This document shows, in pieces, positions 43,732 to 52,613 of a stretch of DNA of 64,000 nucleotides (within the stretch, counting starts at the first letter, position 1; the number at the start of each line of letters is the position of its first letter). The translations under genes and the position numbers were made by a program. Origin of the DNA: Paenibacillus sp. PastM-3 (GTDB taxonomy: Bacteria; Bacillota; Bacilli; Paenibacillales; Paenibacillaceae); the NCBI RefSeq assembly GCF_029893965.1, contig NZ_JARXXP010000004.1:62001-126000 (forward strand), read 5' to 3'. Below the pieces are notes generated by a model, which saw nothing but the letters and a program-made list of their open reading frames with translations, was not told the origin of the DNA and searched no databases.

Positions 43732-46700
43732 ATGTTTTTAACGGAAGAAAAGCTGATCCGGCGGCAGGCCGAGGTCGGCAAATACAGATATGTCAGAGTG
43801 AGTGAGCTTGCCGAGCTGGAGTTCGCGGAGGATGAGGACGGCAAAAATGGTGTTTATCCCGGTGAGGTCTCCTTTAACGGGACAATCCGGCTGAATGAGC
43901 AGTGGAGCGGGCGGGACCGCTATGTCTGGCTGCGTGCAGTGGCAGTGCTGCCTGAGAAGAAAGAAGGCTTCAAGATCGCAGGCCTGTTTGATTTCGGCAA
44001 GTCGGGGAGCTTCAATAACTCGGGGTTTGAATCGCTGCTGTTTGTGAACGGTTCGCCTTATCAGGGGGTGGATAACAACCACCGGGAGGTTTATTTTGAC
44101 GATGAGCTTGGCGGCAGGGCGGTCGAGCTTGTTTTCCGGCTGTGGTCCGGCCTTGAGGGCGGGGGAGCGCCGAGGGTGCAGGAGCACAAGATCAGCGAGG
44201 CGATGATCGGATATCTGGATGAGCGGATTGATGATCTGTTCTATATGTCCCAGGCGGCGCTGGATACCTTCCGCTATCTGGGCCGGGACCAGCCGGAGAA
44301 GCAGTGGCTGAAGCAGGCGCTGGACGCCGCGTTCCGCGAGATTGACTGGTCCGAGCCGGGCTCTGAAGAGCACGTCAGCTCCATGTACCGGGCAGGCGCC
44401 AGCCTGAACGGGGCGGTGGAGGCGATGCCGCAGACCTTTGATGTCACGCTTACGGCGCTGGGACATACCCATATTGATGTCGCCTGGCTCTGGCAGCTGA
44501 AGCATACCCGGGAAAAAGCGGCCCGTTCCTTCTCGACTGTCCTGCGGCTGATGCAGGAATATCCGGAATACCAGTTCATGCAGTCGCAGCCGCAGCTGTA
44601 TGCCTATCTGGAGCAGGATTACCCCGAGCTGTTCGGGCAGATCAAGGAGCGGATTAAGGAAGGGCGCTGGGAGCCGGAAGGGGCCATGTGGCTGGAATCG
44701 GACTGCAATATTCCATCCGGCGAGTCGCTGGTCCGTCAGATCCTTACGGGCAAGCGTTATTTCCGCGAACAGTTCGGCATTGAGAGCAAGTATCTGTGGC
44801 TGCCTGATGTGTTCGGCTACAGCTGGGCGCTGCCGCAGATTTTGCGCAAATCGGGTATTGATACTTTTATGACGACTAAGATCAGCTGGAACCAGTTCAA
44901 CCGGATGCCGCATGATACGTTCTGGTGGCGCGGGATGGACGGCTCTGAAATATTGACTCATTTTATTACCACCTCGGAAAAAGACGGCGATGCCTACACC
45001 TACAACGGCCGGATGACAGCAGGTCTGCTGCGCGGCATCTGGAATTCGTATCAGGATAAGGAAATTAACGACCACCTGATGTTTGCCTACGGCTGGGGTG
45101 ACGGGGGCGGCGGGCCGACAAGAGACATGCTGGAGCTGCGGCGGCGGTTCGACAAGCTTCCGGGTATACCCAAGATTAAGCCAGGCAGTGCGGGGGATTA
45201 CTTCAAAGGGCTGCATGAACGGATTGAAAAAACGGACGGATTCGTGCACACCTGGAACGGCGAGCTGTACTTCGAGTGCCACCGGGGAACCTACACTTCA
45301 CAGGCCAGCAATAAAAAATATAACCGCCGCCTTGAGCTGCTGCTGCGCGATGCGGAATGGCTGTATACGCTGGCCGGCGTGAGCCGCGGCGATCTGGCAG
45401 AGTCTTATCCTGCTGAGGAGCTGCGCGCCATCTGGGAGATTCTGCTGCGCAACCAGTTCCATGACATTATCCCGGGCTCCTCAATCAAGGAGGTCTATCA
45501 GGACAGTGACCTGGAATATGCCGAAGGGGAAGCCCGTTCGTTTGCTCTGATCAACGGTGCAGGGGAACCCGCTGGCGGAGATGAAAAGGACTCGGGCGGG
45601 CAACGGTTCCTTACTGTGCTTGGAAGCTCGAATTGGGAGGGCCGGCGTTATCTGGAGCTGCCGGGCGATATTTCGGATGCCGCTGTCATTCAGCTTTCTG
45701 ACGGCAGGCAGCCGGAACAGCAGCGTACTGCAGACGGCGGCTGGCTGGTGCATATCCCTTCCATGCCGGCTCTGGGTACAGAGGTTCTGAAAGCGGTGTC
45801 TCAACAGGCTGACAGCTCACCGGAGGGAGAACAGCTGCTTGCTGATGCTGCTGAAGGCCGGCTTACCACTCCGCTGATTGAAGCGGTCTGGAACAAGCAG
45901 GGACACTTCACCTCGCTGCGCGACCGCCGCAGCGGCCGGGAGATTCTGGCGCCGGGCCAGCGCGGCAATGTGCTTCAGGTGTTTGAGGATAAGCCGCTGG
46001 ATTTCGAGGCCTGGGATATTGATATTTTTTATCAGGAAAAAATGACTGAAATCTCGCAGCTTACAGAATGCAGGCTCACCGAGAACGGCCCGCTGCGGGC
46101 GGTGCTGCGCATGGGCTGGACGTATAACCGCACAACCATTACCCAGGACATTATCTTCTACCGGGATACAGCGCGAATTGATTTCCGCACAGAAATGGAC
46201 TGGCACGGGCATAACCAGCTGCTTAAGGTGGCCTTCCCCGTTGATGTTCATGCCACTGAGGCAACCTATGACATCCAGTTCGGCAATGTCAGACGGCCGA
46301 CCCACTGGAATACAAGCTGGGATTATGCCCGGTTCGAAACCGTGGGCCACCAGTGGGCGGATGTCAGCGAGCAGGGGTACGGCGTGGCGCTGCTCAACGA
46401 CTGCAAATACGGCTATGACATCAAGGACAGCGTGCTGCGGCTGACGCTGCTGAAATCAGCTGTTCATCCGAATCCCGAGCAGGATCAGGGACATCATGCC
46501 TTTACGTATGCGCTTTATCCGCATGAGGGTGATTTTGTAGGGGGCGGAGTGGTCCGGGAAGCGTGGGAGTTGAACAATCCTCTGCGTACTGTGCAGGGCC
46601 TGCTGCAGCTGGATCCGCTTTTCTCCATTGACGGGGGCTATGTGCTGGTTGATGCGGTAAAACGTTCCGAGGACGGCGCTGATGTAGTGCTGCGTCTGCA

Positions 46701-46893
46701 TGAGTATGCCGGTGCGCGAAGTAAGGTGCTTATTGAAAGCGGATACTGCATCGCCGCCTGGCAGGAATGCAATCTGATGGAGGAGCCGGAAGGGGACTGG
46801 CAGGCGGGAGAACTGAATTTTCAGATCAGGCCCTATGAAATCAGAACGTTCAGAATCAGGCTGGGCCTGGAGCAGACAGGAGAGGGGAAATAA
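43732..46893 (+). CDS. Alpha-mannosidase-type glycoside hydrolase, family 38
   Basis: 1053-residue intracellular enzyme. The zinc-binding and catalytic parts are clear: LGHTHIDVAWLWQLKHTREK (about 242-261), EGAMWLESDCNIPSGESLVR, WLPDVFGYSWALPQI with nucleophile Asp359, and the distal NQFHDIIPGSSIKEVY. The C-terminal beta domains follow (FYRDTARIDFRTEMDWHGHN). ATG 43732 follows GGGGTGAGAG; upstream in-frame codons lack a site. Its stop overlaps the next ATG (TAATG), so it is coupled to a GH105-like gene. Divergent from the AraC gene. GH38 removes alpha-mannose residues; the actual polymer is unknown. Confidence 0.93.
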   Translation: MFLTEEKLIRRQAEVGKYRYVRVSELAELEFAEDEDGKNGVYPGEVSFNGTIRLNEQWSGRDRYVWLRAVAVLPEKKEGFKIAGLFDFGKSGSFNNSGFESLLFVNGSPYQGVDNNHREVYFDDELGGRAVELVFRLWSGLEGGGAPRVQEHKISEAMIGYLDERIDDLFYMSQAALDTFRYLGRDQPEKQWLKQALDAAFREIDWSEPGSEEHVSSMYRAGASLNGAVEAMPQTFDVTLTALGHTHIDVAWLWQLKHTREKAARSFSTVLRLMQEYPEYQFMQSQPQLYAYLEQDYPELFGQIKERIKEGRWEPEGAMWLESDCNIPSGESLVRQILTGKRYFREQFGIESKYLWLPDVFGYSWALPQILRKSGIDTFMTTKISWNQFNRMPHDTFWWRGMDGSEILTHFITTSEKDGDAYTYNGRMTAGLLRGIWNSYQDKEINDHLMFAYGWGDGGGGPTRDMLELRRRFDKLPGIPKIKPGSAGDYFKGLHERIEKTDGFVHTWNGELYFECHRGTYTSQASNKKYNRRLELLLRDAEWLYTLAGVSRGDLAESYPAEELRAIWEILLRNQFHDIIPGSSIKEVYQDSDLEYAEGEARSFALINGAGEPAGGDEKDSGGQRFLTVLGSSNWEGRRYLELPGDISDAAVIQLSDGRQPEQQRTADGGWLVHIPSMPALGTEVLKAVSQQADSSPEGEQLLADAAEGRLTTPLIEAVWNKQGHFTSLRDRRSGREILAPGQRGNVLQVFEDKPLDFEAWDIDIFYQEKMTEISQLTECRLTENGPLRAVLRMGWTYNRTTITQDIIFYRDTARIDFRTEMDWHGHNQLLKVAFPVDVHATEATYDIQFGNVRRPTHWNTSWDYARFETVGHQWADVSEQGYGVALLNDCKYGYDIKDSVLRLTLLKSAVHPNPEQDQGHHAFTYALYPHEGDFVGGGVVREAWELNNPLRTVQGLLQLDPLFSIDGGYVLVDAVKRSEDGADVVLRLHEYAGARSKVLIESGYCIAAWQECNLMEEPEGDWQAGELNFQIRPYEIRTFRIRLGLEQTGEGK

Positions 46894-48017
46894 TGATGAA
46901 TGCAAAAGGAGCGCAGCTGGATCAGGCGGAAATCATCAGCAAGCTGAACAAAGTATCCGATAAGCTGCTGAATCTGGACCGGCCGGACAACGAAGCAGAG
47001 CTGCAAACCTTAGGTGAGGATGCCGGGCGGCGGGGCTATTTTGCCCGTGATTTCGGGATGGAGGAGTGGGACTGGCCGCAGGGCGTCGGGCTGTACGGCC
47101 TGCAGAAGCTGGACCGGCATTTTGCCGACGGGCGTTATTCTGCCTATGCCAAGCCGTGGATGACTCGTCAGATCGATAAAGGGCTGCCGAGCCGGAACAT
47201 CAATACAACCGCCCCGCTGCTGTCGCTGATGGAGCTGGATGTGGCGAAGGAGCTGAGCCTGGAGTGGGTGGAGTGGCTGATGAACGGGCTGCCCCGTACG
47301 GTGGAGCAGGGTTACCAGCATGTCACAACCGGAGCCGACAAGAGTGAGGTTACACTCAATGAGAACGAAATCTGGATTGATACGCTGTTCATGGCCATTC
47401 TGTTCACGGCCAAGATGGGTGTAAAGTACGATAAGCCTGAGTGGCGGCAGACTTCGCTGCATCAGCTGCTGCTGCATATCAAATATCTGTATGACAAAAA
47501 AACCGGGCTGTTCTATCACGGCTGGCATTTCACCGGCCGCCATAATTTCAGCGAAGCCTTCTGGTGCCGCGGCAACGGCTGGTTCAGCCTGGGGCTGCCG
47601 GAATACCTGGAGCTGATGCGCCCGTATCTGGAGGACGGCGTGTTCACGTATCTCCGGCAGGTGCTGCAGGCGCAGGCGGAAGCACTGCTGGATTGCCAGA
47701 GCGCAGACGGGCTATGGCATACGCTGCTGGACGACCCGGACAGCTACACCGAGACCTCCGGCTCGGCAGCCATTGCCGCCGGTATTCTGCACGGCGTGCG
47801 CAGGGGGCTGCTGCCCGAGGAGTATGCGCAGCCGGCGCTGAAGGCAATTCAGGCCGTGCTGGACCGAATTGACGATGAGGGTACGGTGCTTGGCGTCTCC
47901 GGCGGTACGCCGATCGGCAAAACCAGAGACGATTATAAGGGCATTATTATCGCCCCGATGGCCTACGGCCAGGCCATGACGCTGGTCGCGCTGGGCGAGG
48001 CGCTGCATTATTGTTAA
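46893..48017 (+). CDS. GH88/GH105-type unsaturated glucuronyl hydrolase
   Basis: 374 residues, no signal peptide. An (alpha/alpha)6 barrel of the YteR/YesR type: NENEIWIDTLFMAILFTAKM, GLFYHGWHF, NFSEAFWCRGNGWFSLGLPE and TYTETSGSAAIAAGI-like DSYTETSGSAAIAAGILHGV. These enzymes hydrate the double bond left by lyases and free unsaturated uronic acids from pectin fragments. It overlaps the GH38 stop by one base, so the pair is translationally coupled. Their joint substrate may be a side-chain-bearing rhamnogalacturonan, but that is inference. Confidence 0.88.
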   Translation: MMNAKGAQLDQAEIISKLNKVSDKLLNLDRPDNEAELQTLGEDAGRRGYFARDFGMEEWDWPQGVGLYGLQKLDRHFADGRYSAYAKPWMTRQIDKGLPSRNINTTAPLLSLMELDVAKELSLEWVEWLMNGLPRTVEQGYQHVTTGADKSEVTLNENEIWIDTLFMAILFTAKMGVKYDKPEWRQTSLHQLLLHIKYLYDKKTGLFYHGWHFTGRHNFSEAFWCRGNGWFSLGLPEYLELMRPYLEDGVFTYLRQVLQAQAEALLDCQSADGLWHTLLDDPDSYTETSGSAAIAAGILHGVRRGLLPEEYAQPALKAIQAVLDRIDDEGTVLGVSGGTPIGKTRDDYKGIIIAPMAYGQAMTLVALGEALHYC

Positions 48018-48790
48018 CGTGCGGGGCCGTGACAAGACAGGCTTCCCTTATCGTCCACGGATTTGGCGTGGCGGTGGCGGGCGGTAATGCAAGAGGATTA
48101 AAAGCAGATGTCAGCCGCCGGGGAAGCCCGGCGCTGCGGGTGTTTACTGTGCGGTCTTAAGAAAGTATGGCCAGTAATGACAAGCAATCTTTCTGCTGTC
48201 GTATCAGCTCGCCGTGCTGGAGTTATAAGATGCGTCGGCTGGTAACGGACCGAGGAGCCCTTATTTCGGCAAAAGGGACCCTATCCACAATCTAACGGAC
48301 TCCAGTGGCGTTATTATCGGATTTTATTCCCGTATGCGGCTGTCGGCAAAGGAATAAGGGCGCTGTGGTCCGTTAGCCAGGATTAGGGTGCCTTTTTTGA
48401 TGAATAAGGGCGCTACGGTCCGTTAGCTGGGAAGGAGCTTCTTTTGATTGAATAACGGCTCTACGTTAGCCGTGCGGGATGGATCTTTTGGAGTGAAATC
48501 GGCGCTACGGTCCGTTAGCTGGGAAGGAGCTTCTTTTGATTGAATAACGGCTCTACGTTAGCCATGCGGGATGGATCGTTTGAGTGAAACCGGTGCTACG
48601 GTCTGTTAACTGGCGAGGACGCTTCATTTGGCTGAATAATGGCCTTGCGCCAGCCGTGCGGGATGGATCTTTTGAGTGAAATCTGCTCTGTGTTCCTTTA
48701 GCGGGGCGAAATGTATTCCTTGGGCGAAATCGGCTCTATGATCCGTTAGAACAGATGAAAAGGCGGATAAAAAACAAAGTCAAAAAATAC
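48018..48790 (+). repeat. GTCCGTTAGC-family intergenic repeats, second cluster
   Basis: No gene seen here. From 48240 on it holds CTAACGGACTCCAGTGGCGT and at least five inverted units like AATAAGGGCGCTACGGTCCG followed by TTAGCTGGGAAGG. Two near-identical copies of about 115 bases start near 48418 and 48513. The core motif is shared with 41.9-42.1 kb. 48018-48239 shows nothing recognisable. Confidence 0.7.
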
Positions 48791-48819
48791 TTGTAGCTTG
48801 CTGCAGCTTGAAGTATACT
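48791..48819 (+). promoter_or_regulatory. Promoter of iolG
   Basis: TTGTAG (48791-48796) and TATACT (48814-48819), spacer 17, upstream of the iolG-iolB operon. Confidence 0.75.
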
Positions 48820-48830
48820 GTTCTCGGAAA

Positions 48831-48845
48831 GGTTAAGCGCTTACC
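48831..48845 (+). promoter_or_regulatory. LacI-type operator of iolG
   Basis: GGTTAAGCGCTTACC has a GTTAAGCGCTTAC core palindrome around central CG and starts about 12 bases after the -10 box. It is identical to the site before iolC, which points to a shared regulator, most likely the LacI protein between the two operons. Confidence 0.8.
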
Positions 48846-48865
48846 TTGAGGGAGGATAAGCGAGC

Positions 48866-49912
48866 ATGGTAAATCAAGTAACAGTAGGCATCATCGGCGC
48901 CGGCAGAATCGGACGCCTGCATGCCGATAATCTGCGTGTGATGCCGTCTTATAAATTGAAGTCTATTTCAGAGGCTTATATGACCGAGGAACTGGTTGGT
49001 TGGGCGGAGAGCCGGGGGCTTGGAGCTGTTTTTACGGATGGGGAAGCCATTCTGAATGATCCGGAGATCGACGCCGTGTTCATCTGCACACCGACAGACA
49101 CTCATGCCTCGTGGATTGAGCGGGCGGCGCGGGCCGGAAAGCATATTTTCTGCGAGAAGCCGATCAGCATGTCCTCGGCCGAAACAAGCCGGGCCCTGCA
49201 GATTGCCAAAGAAGCCGGCGTGCTGCTCCAGGTTGGCTTCAACCGCCGGATGGACCCTAATTTCCGCAAGCTCAAGCAGCTGGTACAGGCGGGCGAGCTG
49301 GGCAGACCGCATATTGTGAAGATTACCTCGCGTGATCCGCAGCCGCCCGGCGAAGCCTATGTTCTCTCCTCCGGCGGGATGTTTATGGATATGACCATTC
49401 ACGATTTTGATATGGCCCGTTATCTGATGGGGGAGGAAGTGGCGGAGGTCTATACCCGGGGTGCCAATCTGATTGACCCGATGTTCGGACGCTGCAGCGA
49501 TGTGGATACAGCCGTCATTACGCTGACCTTCACCAGCGGCGCCATCTGTGTGATTGATAACAGCCGGCAGGCCGTCTACGGCTATGACCAGCGGGTTGAG
49601 GTATTCGGCTCACAGGGAGCGGCAGTAGCCGACAACTGCCGCCAGACTACAGTTGAGGTATCTACAGCTACGGCGGTTACCCGTGACCAGCCGCTGCACT
49701 TTTTCCTGGAGCGCTACAACCAGGCGTTCACGGATGAGGTTGCTGCATTCGCCCAATCCATTATTCTGCAGCAGCCGGCTGTCTGCAGCGGTTATGACGG
49801 ACAGCAGGCGCAGCTTATTGCCGAGGCTGCCCTGGAATCGCACCGGACCGGGCTTCCGGTCAAGCTGTCTGCTTTTGCCGAGAAGGAATGCCCGGAGATA
49901 GAAGCCCTGTAA
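48866..49912 (+). CDS. iolG: Inositol 2-dehydrogenase (Gfo/Idh/MocA family)
   Basis: 348 residues. A Rossmann fold opens with VGIIGAGRIGRLHADNL, the EKP motif follows in IFCEKPISMSSAE, and the active-site region is GGMFMDMTIHDFDMARYLMG. It oxidises myo-inositol to 2-keto-myo-inositol with NAD. The start ATG lies after GGGAGGATAAGCGAGC. It is first of an iolG-iolB unit with a strong promoter and operator. Membership of an iol locus supports the assignment over other Gfo/Idh/MocA dehydrogenases. Confidence 0.92.
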   Translation: MVNQVTVGIIGAGRIGRLHADNLRVMPSYKLKSISEAYMTEELVGWAESRGLGAVFTDGEAILNDPEIDAVFICTPTDTHASWIERAARAGKHIFCEKPISMSSAETSRALQIAKEAGVLLQVGFNRRMDPNFRKLKQLVQAGELGRPHIVKITSRDPQPPGEAYVLSSGGMFMDMTIHDFDMARYLMGEEVAEVYTRGANLIDPMFGRCSDVDTAVITLTFTSGAICVIDNSRQAVYGYDQRVEVFGSQGAAVADNCRQTTVEVSTATAVTRDQPLHFFLERYNQAFTDEVAAFAQSIILQQPAVCSGYDGQQAQLIAEAALESHRTGLPVKLSAFAEKECPEIEAL

Positions 49913-49949
49913 GTGGGGGCATACCCTGAACACGGAGGGAGCTGTAAGA

Positions 49950-50783
49950 ATGTCTGATTATTTGATCAGAGCCGGCGCGCCCGGCAAGGACGGGCTTGTG
50001 GCAGCAGTCAGTAAGGAGAGTGCCGGCTGGAAATACGTCGGATTTGAAGTCTATCAGCTGCAGGCCGGTGATACGCTGAGCCGCAGTACGGAAGACAATG
50101 AGGTCTGCCTGGTACTGCTCTCGGGCAAGGCAGATGTCAAAGCAGACGACCAGCTATACGCCGGAATCGGGGAACGCATGTCGGTATTTGAAGATCTGCC
50201 CCCGTATGCGGTCTATGTTCCGGCGGGCGGGCACTATGAGATTACAGCCTTGACGGAGCTGGAGCTCGCAGTCTGCCTTGCCCCGGGTTCCGGTAAATAT
50301 CCGCCCCGGCTGATTGCGCCGTCCGATACGGCAGCCGAAGCCCGAGGTTACGGCAGCATGTCGCGCCGCGTAGTCAACATCCTGCCGGAGAGTAGTGAGG
50401 CTGAGAGCCTGCTGGTGGTGGAGGTGCGCACGGACGGCGGCAACTGGTCCAGCTATCCGCCGCATAAGCATGACCAGGATAACCTTCCGGCAGAGTCTTA
50501 CCTGGAGGAGACGTATTACCACCGGGTAAACCCGGCGCACGGCTTCGTGGTGCAGCGGGTGTACAACGATGACCGCAGTCTCGATGAGACGATGGCCGTG
50601 CCCGACCGCAGCGTGGTGCTTGTTCCGGAGGGCTATCATCCGGTATCGGCGCCGCCGGGCTATGATTCCTATTATCTCAATGTGATGGCAGGCCCGGTCC
50701 GTACCTGGGTATTCCATAACGATCCCGATCACGAATGGCTGTTCAGACCGGCCGGGCATACTCCCGGAGGCCAGGAGGAATAG
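49950..50783 (+). CDS. iolB: 5-deoxy-glucuronate isomerase
   Basis: 277-residue double-cupin metalloenzyme converting 5-deoxy-glucuronate to 5-dehydro-2-deoxy-gluconate. The metal-site region is SYPPHKHDQDNLPAESYLEE, followed by TYYHRVNPAHGFVVQRVYND and VLVPEGYHPVSAPPGYDSYY. The start follows CGGAGGGAGCTGTAAGA, 37 bases after iolG, and the gene ends at a strong terminator. Confidence 0.94.
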   Translation: MSDYLIRAGAPGKDGLVAAVSKESAGWKYVGFEVYQLQAGDTLSRSTEDNEVCLVLLSGKADVKADDQLYAGIGERMSVFEDLPPYAVYVPAGGHYEITALTELELAVCLAPGSGKYPPRLIAPSDTAAEARGYGSMSRRVVNILPESSEAESLLVVEVRTDGGNWSSYPPHKHDQDNLPAESYLEETYYHRVNPAHGFVVQRVYNDDRSLDETMAVPDRSVVLVPEGYHPVSAPPGYDSYYLNVMAGPVRTWVFHNDPDHEWLFRPAGHTPGGQEE

Positions 50784-50807
50784 GCACACAGTATAGAGTC
50801 AGTTTCG

Positions 50808-50840
50808 AGGGGCTTCCGCAAGGCGGAGGCTCCCTTTTTG
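50808..50840 (+). terminator. Terminator after iolB
   Basis: GGGGCTTCCGC-AAG-GCGGAGGCTCCC followed by T5. Confidence 0.88.
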
Positions 50841-50954
50841 CATCTGATGATGCTGGCAAATCGCAGCGTACAGTGCGCAGCATTGCTGCGCGGCATCGAA
50901 GCAGACAACGGGCCGGTCCGGCAACGGCAGTGGTGAAATGACAATACCAGCGAA

Positions 50955-50983
50955 TAGACACTTTAGGACGAGTTCCCTATAAT
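50955..50983 (+). promoter_or_regulatory. Promoter of the LacI-type regulator gene
   Basis: TAGACA (50955-50960) and a perfect TATAAT (50978-50983) with a 17-base spacer. Confidence 0.78.
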
Positions 50984-51026
50984 CGAGGTATAAGACGGCA
51001 AGAACGTAAAGGCGGTTTTCAAAACA

Positions 51027-52037
51027 ATGAAACCTACAATTTATGATGTGGCGCGGGAAGCCGGAGTGTCCATTGCTACGGTGTCCAAGGTGCTCAATAA
51101 TAACGGCAGGATCAGCGACAAGACGCGGGAAAAGGTAGGCCGGGTCATGGAGGAGCTTAATTATCAGCCGAGCCTGGTGGCCTCTGCGCTGACGAGCCGC
51201 CGGACGGGTACAATCGGGCTGATGATTCCCGATATTGCCAATCCTTTTTTTGCAGAGACGGCGCGGGGAATCGAGGATTATGCCCAGCAGCAGGGCAGTG
51301 ACCTGATTGTCTGCAGTACCGACCGTGATGATGAAAAAGCGGCCAGATACACCTCGCTGCTGCTGCGTAAAAGAGTGGACGGCCTGATCATCGCTTCCCA
51401 CACGGGAAAGACGGATATGATCCGCCGCCTGCTGGCTGACCGGGTGCCGCTGGTGCTTTTCTCGGCGGAAATCCGCAGTCTGGAGAGCAGCAGCGTTACT
51501 GTGGATGATTATAAAGGCGGGTATCAGGCTACGGAGTACCTGCTGTCCCTGGGCCACCGGAAGCTGGGTATTATCTCCGACAATCTGGCGGGGAGCAAGC
51601 TGCGGGCCGAAGGCTTTCTGGATGCGCTGAGGGATGCGGGTGTCCCATTCGACAATCCGGCCAACATTACGCATACGTCAGCTACCCTGGACAACGGCCG
51701 CCGGGCAGCGGCGGCAATGCTCAGCCAGCCAGAGGAGTTGCGGCCGACGGCTATATTCGCCTGCAACGACCTGCTGGCTATCGGTGTCCTGAAGGAAGCG
51801 CGCAGCGCAGGCCTGTCCATTCCCCGCGACTTGTCTGTTGTGGGCTTCGATAATACGGTGCTGGCGGAAATCTGCCACCCTACACTGACCAGCATCGCCC
51901 AGCCGCTGCGTGAGATGACCGAGCAGGCAATGATTCTGCTGAATGAATCTATCGACAATCCGGACAGCCCCAGACGCAAAATCATGCTGATGCCGGAGCT
52001 GGTCATCCGCCATTCAACCGGGCCGGCGCCCGGGTAA
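51027..52037 (+). CDS. LacI-family transcriptional regulator, probable iol regulator
   Basis: 336 residues. The N-terminal helix-turn-helix and hinge are TIYDVAREAGVSIATVSKVL and EELNYQPSLVASALTSRRT. A periplasmic-binding-protein-like sensor follows (about 60-330) with IGLMIPDIANPFFAETARGI and FACNDLLAIGVLKEA. It lies between iolG-iolB and iolC-iolA-iolD-iolE, both of which carry the same GGTTAAGCGCTTACC palindrome, a typical LacI-type operator. Regulation of inositol genes by a LacI protein differs from the DeoR-type IolR of Bacillus subtilis. The ribosome site (AAAGGCGG) is rather far from the ATG. Confidence 0.88.
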   Translation: MKPTIYDVAREAGVSIATVSKVLNNNGRISDKTREKVGRVMEELNYQPSLVASALTSRRTGTIGLMIPDIANPFFAETARGIEDYAQQQGSDLIVCSTDRDDEKAARYTSLLLRKRVDGLIIASHTGKTDMIRRLLADRVPLVLFSAEIRSLESSSVTVDDYKGGYQATEYLLSLGHRKLGIISDNLAGSKLRAEGFLDALRDAGVPFDNPANITHTSATLDNGRRAAAAMLSQPEELRPTAIFACNDLLAIGVLKEARSAGLSIPRDLSVVGFDNTVLAEICHPTLTSIAQPLREMTEQAMILLNESIDNPDSPRRKIMLMPELVIRHSTGPAPG

Positions 52038-52184
52038 GGCCAGAGGACCGGCTTTTTATAAGCTTGGTTTGCCGGGCTCGGTTGCCGGATCGCTCTTCCG
52101 GAGCCCGGTGCCAGTGGCTTGTTCCGGAGACCTGCACCGGAGACCTGCACCGGATTGCTGCAGCCAGCTCCGTTTTTAAAGACC

Positions 52185-52289
52185 AACTGCACCAAGAGCA
52201 ACTGCACCAAGACCAACTGCACCAAGAGCAACTGCACTAAGAGCAACTGCACTAAGAGCAACTGCACCAAGAGTAACTGCACCAAGAGC
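52185..52289 (+). repeat. Tandem 15-bp repeat, seven copies
   Basis: Unit AACTGCACCAAGAGC repeated seven times with single-base changes. A shorter related duplication (GAGACCTGCACCG) precedes it. It lies between the lacI-type gene and the iolC promoter. No gene is seen between 52038 and 52390. Confidence 0.88.
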
Positions 52290-52390
52290 AAATACCCCAG
52301 GACCCGGTTCCCCCAAGACGGTGGCGGACGGGTCTTTTTTGTGCGAGAACGGTGTAGATCCATGGTTATTGCGTGAGTTAACGGAAAAAT

Positions 52391-52404
52391 TGAGATCGCT
52401 TTCA
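52391..52404 (-). promoter_or_regulatory. cre box upstream of the iolC promoter
   Basis: Read on the minus strand TGAAAGCGATCTCA is a perfect match to TGWAANCGNTNWCA. It ends 10 bases before the -35 box of iolC, consistent with CcpA control of inositol use. Confidence 0.65.
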
Positions 52405-52413
52405 AATTTAGGA

Positions 52414-52442
52414 TTGCCAAACCGGATATTCTGGCCTATACT
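52414..52442 (+). promoter_or_regulatory. Promoter of the iolCADE operon
   Basis: TTGCCA (52414-52419) and TATACT (52437-52442), spacer 17. Confidence 0.82.
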
Positions 52443-52455
52443 ATTTACAAAATTA

Positions 52456-52470
52456 GGTTAAGCGCTTACC
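52456..52470 (+). promoter_or_regulatory. LacI-type operator of iolC
   Basis: GGTTAAGCGCTTACC, identical over all 15 bases to the site before iolG, starting 14 bases after the -10 box. Confidence 0.82.
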
Positions 52471-52613
52471 CTTTCCCTCCCTGACAGACCGGTATTTTAA
52501 GAACACCAAAGGTTTAAATGTACCCTTACGATACTGACCCGCTCACCCTGCTCCCATTGTATCCAGGCTATTATCATTCATTTCTTCTGAAGCTTTTTCA
52601 AGGAGGCGTCACT

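Noticed and set aside
43738..45282. 514-codon open frame antisense to the GH38 gene
   Set aside because: Shadow of a clear GH38 gene with catalytic motifs; the antisense translation shows no domain and no ribosome site.
47564..47872. 102-codon Ala/Gly/Arg-rich open frame inside the GH105 gene
   Set aside because: Alternative-frame shadow within a conserved catalytic region.
52119..52376. Small open frame of Lys/Ser/Asn/Cys/Thr repeats
   Set aside because: Product of the 15-bp tandem array; no ribosome site or conserved feature.
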